Origin: Alphaproteobacteria bacterium
GTDB lineage: Bacteria; Pseudomonadota; Alphaproteobacteria; Micropepsales; Micropepsaceae
NCBI GenBank assembly: GCA_016124635.1
Contig: WGNJ01000011.1
Coordinates: forward strand, 152,235-216,234
DNA: 64,000 nucleotides
Reading direction: 5' to 3'
The notes beneath the pieces are model-generated. The model was not told the DNA's origin. It worked only from the letters and a program-made list of their open reading frames with translations, and ran no database searches. Within the stretch, counting starts at the first letter, position 1; the number at the start of each line of letters is the position of its first letter. Position numbers and translations under genes: made by a program. Of this stretch, positions 61,609-64,000 are shown piece after piece.

Positions 61609-62853
61609 ATGGTTCAGCGTGAGACCCCCGCTGCCCCGATCATGCTCGGCCCGAACGAGCGGCCGAACCTCGGCGATTTGCCTCGTCATCTCCGCGTCCT
61701 CGCTCCCATCGCTTCCAAACTCGAATGGGGATCTCTCGCGATCACGCTACCCGACGGCGAACTCCTGAACATCCGCGGTCGTGAGCCCGGCAGGCACGCC
61801 GAAGTTCACATCAAGAGTTATCGTTGTCTCTGGCGCTTGGTGCGCGCCGCCAATGTCGGCTGGGCCGAAGGCTATCTAGCGGACGAATGGGATTCTCCCG
61901 ACGTGACCGCGGTGCTCGAAGTCTTGGCACGCAACGCCGACCGCATGCGCGACTTCTATGAAGGCAAATCGTGGACGAAACTCGCCAATCGCGCGCTACA
62001 TTTCTTCAATCGCAATACGCGCACCGGCGCGCGCCGGAACATTATGGCGCATTATGATCTGGGCAACGCCTTCTATGAGCGTTGGCTGGACAAAACGATG
62101 ACGTACTCATCGGCGAAGTTCGAGCGCCCCGGCGATGACCTGAGCGCGGCGCAGCGCAACAAGTATCTGAGCCTCGCGCGGCGCATCGAACTGAAACCCG
62201 AGCATTCACTTCTCGAGATCGGCTGCGGTTGGGGTGGCTTCGCTGAGTTCGCGGCAAAGGAAATCGGTTGCCGCATCACAGGCATCACGATCAGCCCGGA
62301 GCAGTTCAACTTCGCGCGCGCCCGCCTCTTCAAACAGGGGCTCGGCGACAAAGCTGAGATACGCCTGGAAGACTATCGCGATACCAGGGGAACATTCGAC
62401 CGCATCGCCTCGATCGAAATGTTCGAAGCCGTCGGCGAGAACTACTGGCCCGCCTACTTCGACAAGATCCGGGAACGCCTAGCACCGCTGGGACAGGCGG
62501 GCTTGCAAATCATCACGATCGACGAACGCTACTTCAACACATACCGCACAAGCGTGGATTTCATCCAGAAATACGTCTTCCCGGGAGGGATGCTCCCGTC
62601 GATGCAGGCATTGCGCGATCAAGTTGCCCGCGCCGGATTGTCATGGCGCGACGAGACCACGTTCGGGCTCGACTACGCGCAAACTCTGTCGCGTTGGCGC
62701 GATCGCTTCATGGTCGCCTGGGACGACATCCGCACACTCGGCTTCGACGAGCGCTTCAAGCGCTTGTGGAATTATTATCTGAGCTATTGCGAAGCAGGCT
62801 TCCGCGCGGGGTCCATTGACGTGACTCAGGTCGCGTTGATCAAGCCCGCATAG
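61609..62853 (+). CDS. cfa: Cyclopropane-fatty-acyl-phospholipid synthase family methyltransferase
   Basis: A 414-residue SAM-dependent enzyme that adds methylene across unsaturated acyl chains of phospholipids, or a close relative. NIMAHYDLGNAFYERWLDKTMTYSSA precedes the SAM site LLEIGCGWGGFAEFAA; GITISPEQFNFARAR, IASIEMFEAVGENYW and YVFPGGMLPS are all CFA-synthase signatures. The N-terminal lipid-binding domain is present and the length is normal. Weak ribosome site (GATAAG). It stands 180 bases after the histidine phosphatase gene, which shows no terminator, so the two could be cotranscribed. Confidence 0.93.
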   Translation: MVQRETPAAPIMLGPNERPNLGDLPRHLRVLAPIASKLEWGSLAITLPDGELLNIRGREPGRHAEVHIKSYRCLWRLVRAANVGWAEGYLADEWDSPDVTAVLEVLARNADRMRDFYEGKSWTKLANRALHFFNRNTRTGARRNIMAHYDLGNAFYERWLDKTMTYSSAKFERPGDDLSAAQRNKYLSLARRIELKPEHSLLEIGCGWGGFAEFAAKEIGCRITGITISPEQFNFARARLFKQGLGDKAEIRLEDYRDTRGTFDRIASIEMFEAVGENYWPAYFDKIRERLAPLGQAGLQIITIDERYFNTYRTSVDFIQKYVFPGGMLPSMQALRDQVARAGLSWRDETTFGLDYAQTLSRWRDRFMVAWDDIRTLGFDERFKRLWNYYLSYCEAGFRAGSIDVTQVALIKPA

Positions 62854-62977
62854 CCTCCTTGGGACCCTATTCCCTTGCCCTAGAACGCGCACAGATCAAC
62901 GAAACCGCGCTCGCTTGATGCGCGGCGATGAAGCCCTTAGCTTCCAGGGACCCTCACCTGCTCAATCCCGAAGCAAT

Positions 62978-63985
62978 ATGGACATCCGTTCGAGCGTCAT
63001 CGAAGCCATTGGCAACACGCCGCTGATCCGCCTGCGGCGCCTGTCGGACATGACGGGCTGTGAAATCCTGGGCAAGGCCGAGTTCATGAACCCCGGCCAA
63101 TCGGTGAAGGATCGGGCCGCGCTGGGGATCATCCGCGATGCGGAACGCCGCGGCGCGCTGAAGCCCGGCGGCACGATCGTGGAGGGCACAGCCGGCAATA
63201 CGGGCATCGGCCTCGCAATGGTCGGTCGTGCTCTCGGCTATCGCGCTGTCATTGTCATTCCCAACACGCAGAGCCAGGAGAAGAAGGACACGCTGCGCCA
63301 GCTCGGCGCGGAGCTGATCGAAGTTCCGGCGGTCCCCTACAAGGATCCCAACAACTACGTGAAGTGGTCGGGACGACTGGCTGAAGAACTCAACGCGAAG
63401 CAGCCGGCCGGCGCGATCTGGGCGAACCAGTTCGACAATATTGCCAACCGCCAAGTTCACATCGACACGACCGGCCCTGAGATCTGGACGCAGACGGACG
63501 GTAAGGTCGCCGGCTTCGTCTCGGCCGTCGGCACAGGAGGCACCCTGGCCGGCGTTTCAATGGCGTTGAAAGCGCGCAACCCCAACATCAAGGTCGCCCT
63601 TGCAGACCCGATGGGCGCGGCGCTCTTCAATTACTACAAGCACGGCGAACTAAAGGCCGAAGGCTCATCAATTACCGAAGGTATCGGACAGGGCCGCATC
63701 ACTGCGAACCTTGAAGGCTTCACACCCGACGAAGCGTTCCAGATTCAAGACTCTGAGGCGATCCCGTTTTGCTTCGAGCTGCTGCGAGAAGAAGGGCTCT
63801 GCCTCGGCACGTCGAGCGGCATCAATGTCGCCGGGGCATACCATCTCGCCCGCGCACTAGGACGAGGCAACGTAGTTGTCACGGTCCTCTGTGACTACGG
63901 CACGCGCTATGCCTCGAAGCTCTACAATCCTGAGTTCTTGCGCTCCAAAGGTCTACCGGTCCCTGAATGGTTGGAGGCGAAATGA
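62978..63985 (+). CDS. cysK: Cysteine synthase A (O-acetylserine sulfhydrylase)
   Basis: A 335-residue PLP enzyme that makes cysteine from O-acetylserine and sulfide. IEAIGNTPLIRLRRLSDMTGCEILGKAEFMNPGQSVKDRAAL contains the PLP lysine in SVKDR; VEGTAGNTGIGLAM is the substrate loop, and AVGTGGTLAGV the phosphate loop. EGIGQGRIT and the SSGINVAGA segment complete the fold. The ATG at 62978 fits family N-termini; the frame is open to 62915. Some relatives with this longer form act as cystathionine beta-synthase-like enzymes. The stop overlaps the next start (ATGA). Confidence 0.93.
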   Translation: MDIRSSVIEAIGNTPLIRLRRLSDMTGCEILGKAEFMNPGQSVKDRAALGIIRDAERRGALKPGGTIVEGTAGNTGIGLAMVGRALGYRAVIVIPNTQSQEKKDTLRQLGAELIEVPAVPYKDPNNYVKWSGRLAEELNAKQPAGAIWANQFDNIANRQVHIDTTGPEIWTQTDGKVAGFVSAVGTGGTLAGVSMALKARNPNIKVALADPMGAALFNYYKHGELKAEGSSITEGIGQGRITANLEGFTPDEAFQIQDSEAIPFCFELLREEGLCLGTSSGINVAGAYHLARALGRGNVVVTVLCDYGTRYASKLYNPEFLRSKGLPVPEWLEAK

Positions 63986-64000
63986 AGGCCGACGCCACTG
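63982..64000 (+). CDS. Start of a gene coupled to cysK, cut by the window end
   Basis: ATG at 63982 overlaps the cysK TGA (ATGA) and has GGAGG 5 bases upstream (63973-63977). Only MKADAT is visible, so the product cannot be named. Confidence 0.5.

Noticed and set aside
1..64000. CRISPR arrays, transposases, integrase or prophage genes
   Set aside because: No spaced direct repeats and no such protein motifs were seen on either strand.

Overview
This is a GC-rich chromosomal window from an alphaproteobacterium, most likely of the Hyphomicrobiales (Rhizobiales) type. The evidence is the conserved run scpA-scpB-tatA-tatB-tatC-serS-surE-pcm-LysM/M23-(DUF815)-yajC-secD, a PopZ (DUF2497) gene beside valS and tolC, a B12-dependent class II ribonucleotide reductase (nrdJ), a TTAA-N7-TTAA CtrA-type site, and many translationally coupled ATGA junctions. 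Apart from a DUF3095 remnant it is almost entirely intact genes. I see no insertion sequences, prophage or CRISPR.

Layout. Positions 1-10536 (minus strand) hold a tight unit: a 2627-residue type I polyketide synthase (KS-AT-DH-ER-KR-ACP-condensation), an RND/MMPL transporter, and the start of a LolA-like outer-membrane lipoprotein-sorting protein. This looks like a make-and-export module for a reduced polyketide or polyketide lipid, and is the most unusual part of the window. Then come two tandem M16 peptidases (10931-16636) and a murJ / enoyl-CoA hydratase / acyl-CoA dehydrogenase unit (16826-20353). Threonine synthase and a YbjN-like secreted protein follow on the plus strand. A 620-base intergenic stretch (22650-23270) is full of RNA-like secondary structure and carries two NrdR-type boxes ahead of nrdJ.

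Positions 28043-43457 are mainly one minus-strand housekeeping block: an NDUFAF6-like protein, a PuuD-like membrane protein, secD-yajC, LysM/M23, pcm, surE, serS, tatCBA, scpBA, nagZ, a SPOR protein and dgt. Two usual members are absent where I would expect them: secF after secD, which is instead followed by a terminator, and argS between the SPOR gene and dgt. Next are erpA, xth, an EthD protein, ilvD, a methyltransferase, a TTC38-like protein, two paralogous outer-membrane beta-barrels, valS, popZ, tolC and a second PIMT-like gene.

Positions 56496-58654 hold tRNA-Cys(GCA) and tRNA-Asn(GTT), which share a promoter motif, a TMEM43-like membrane protein, a remnant of a DUF3095 gene, and a candidate small RNA under a CtrA-type promoter. 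The window ends with a membrane serine hydrolase, a histidine phosphatase, a cyclopropane-fatty-acid synthase family enzyme, a cysteine synthase, and the first codons of a further gene coupled to it.

All assignments come from reading motifs and context by eye; no database search was run.
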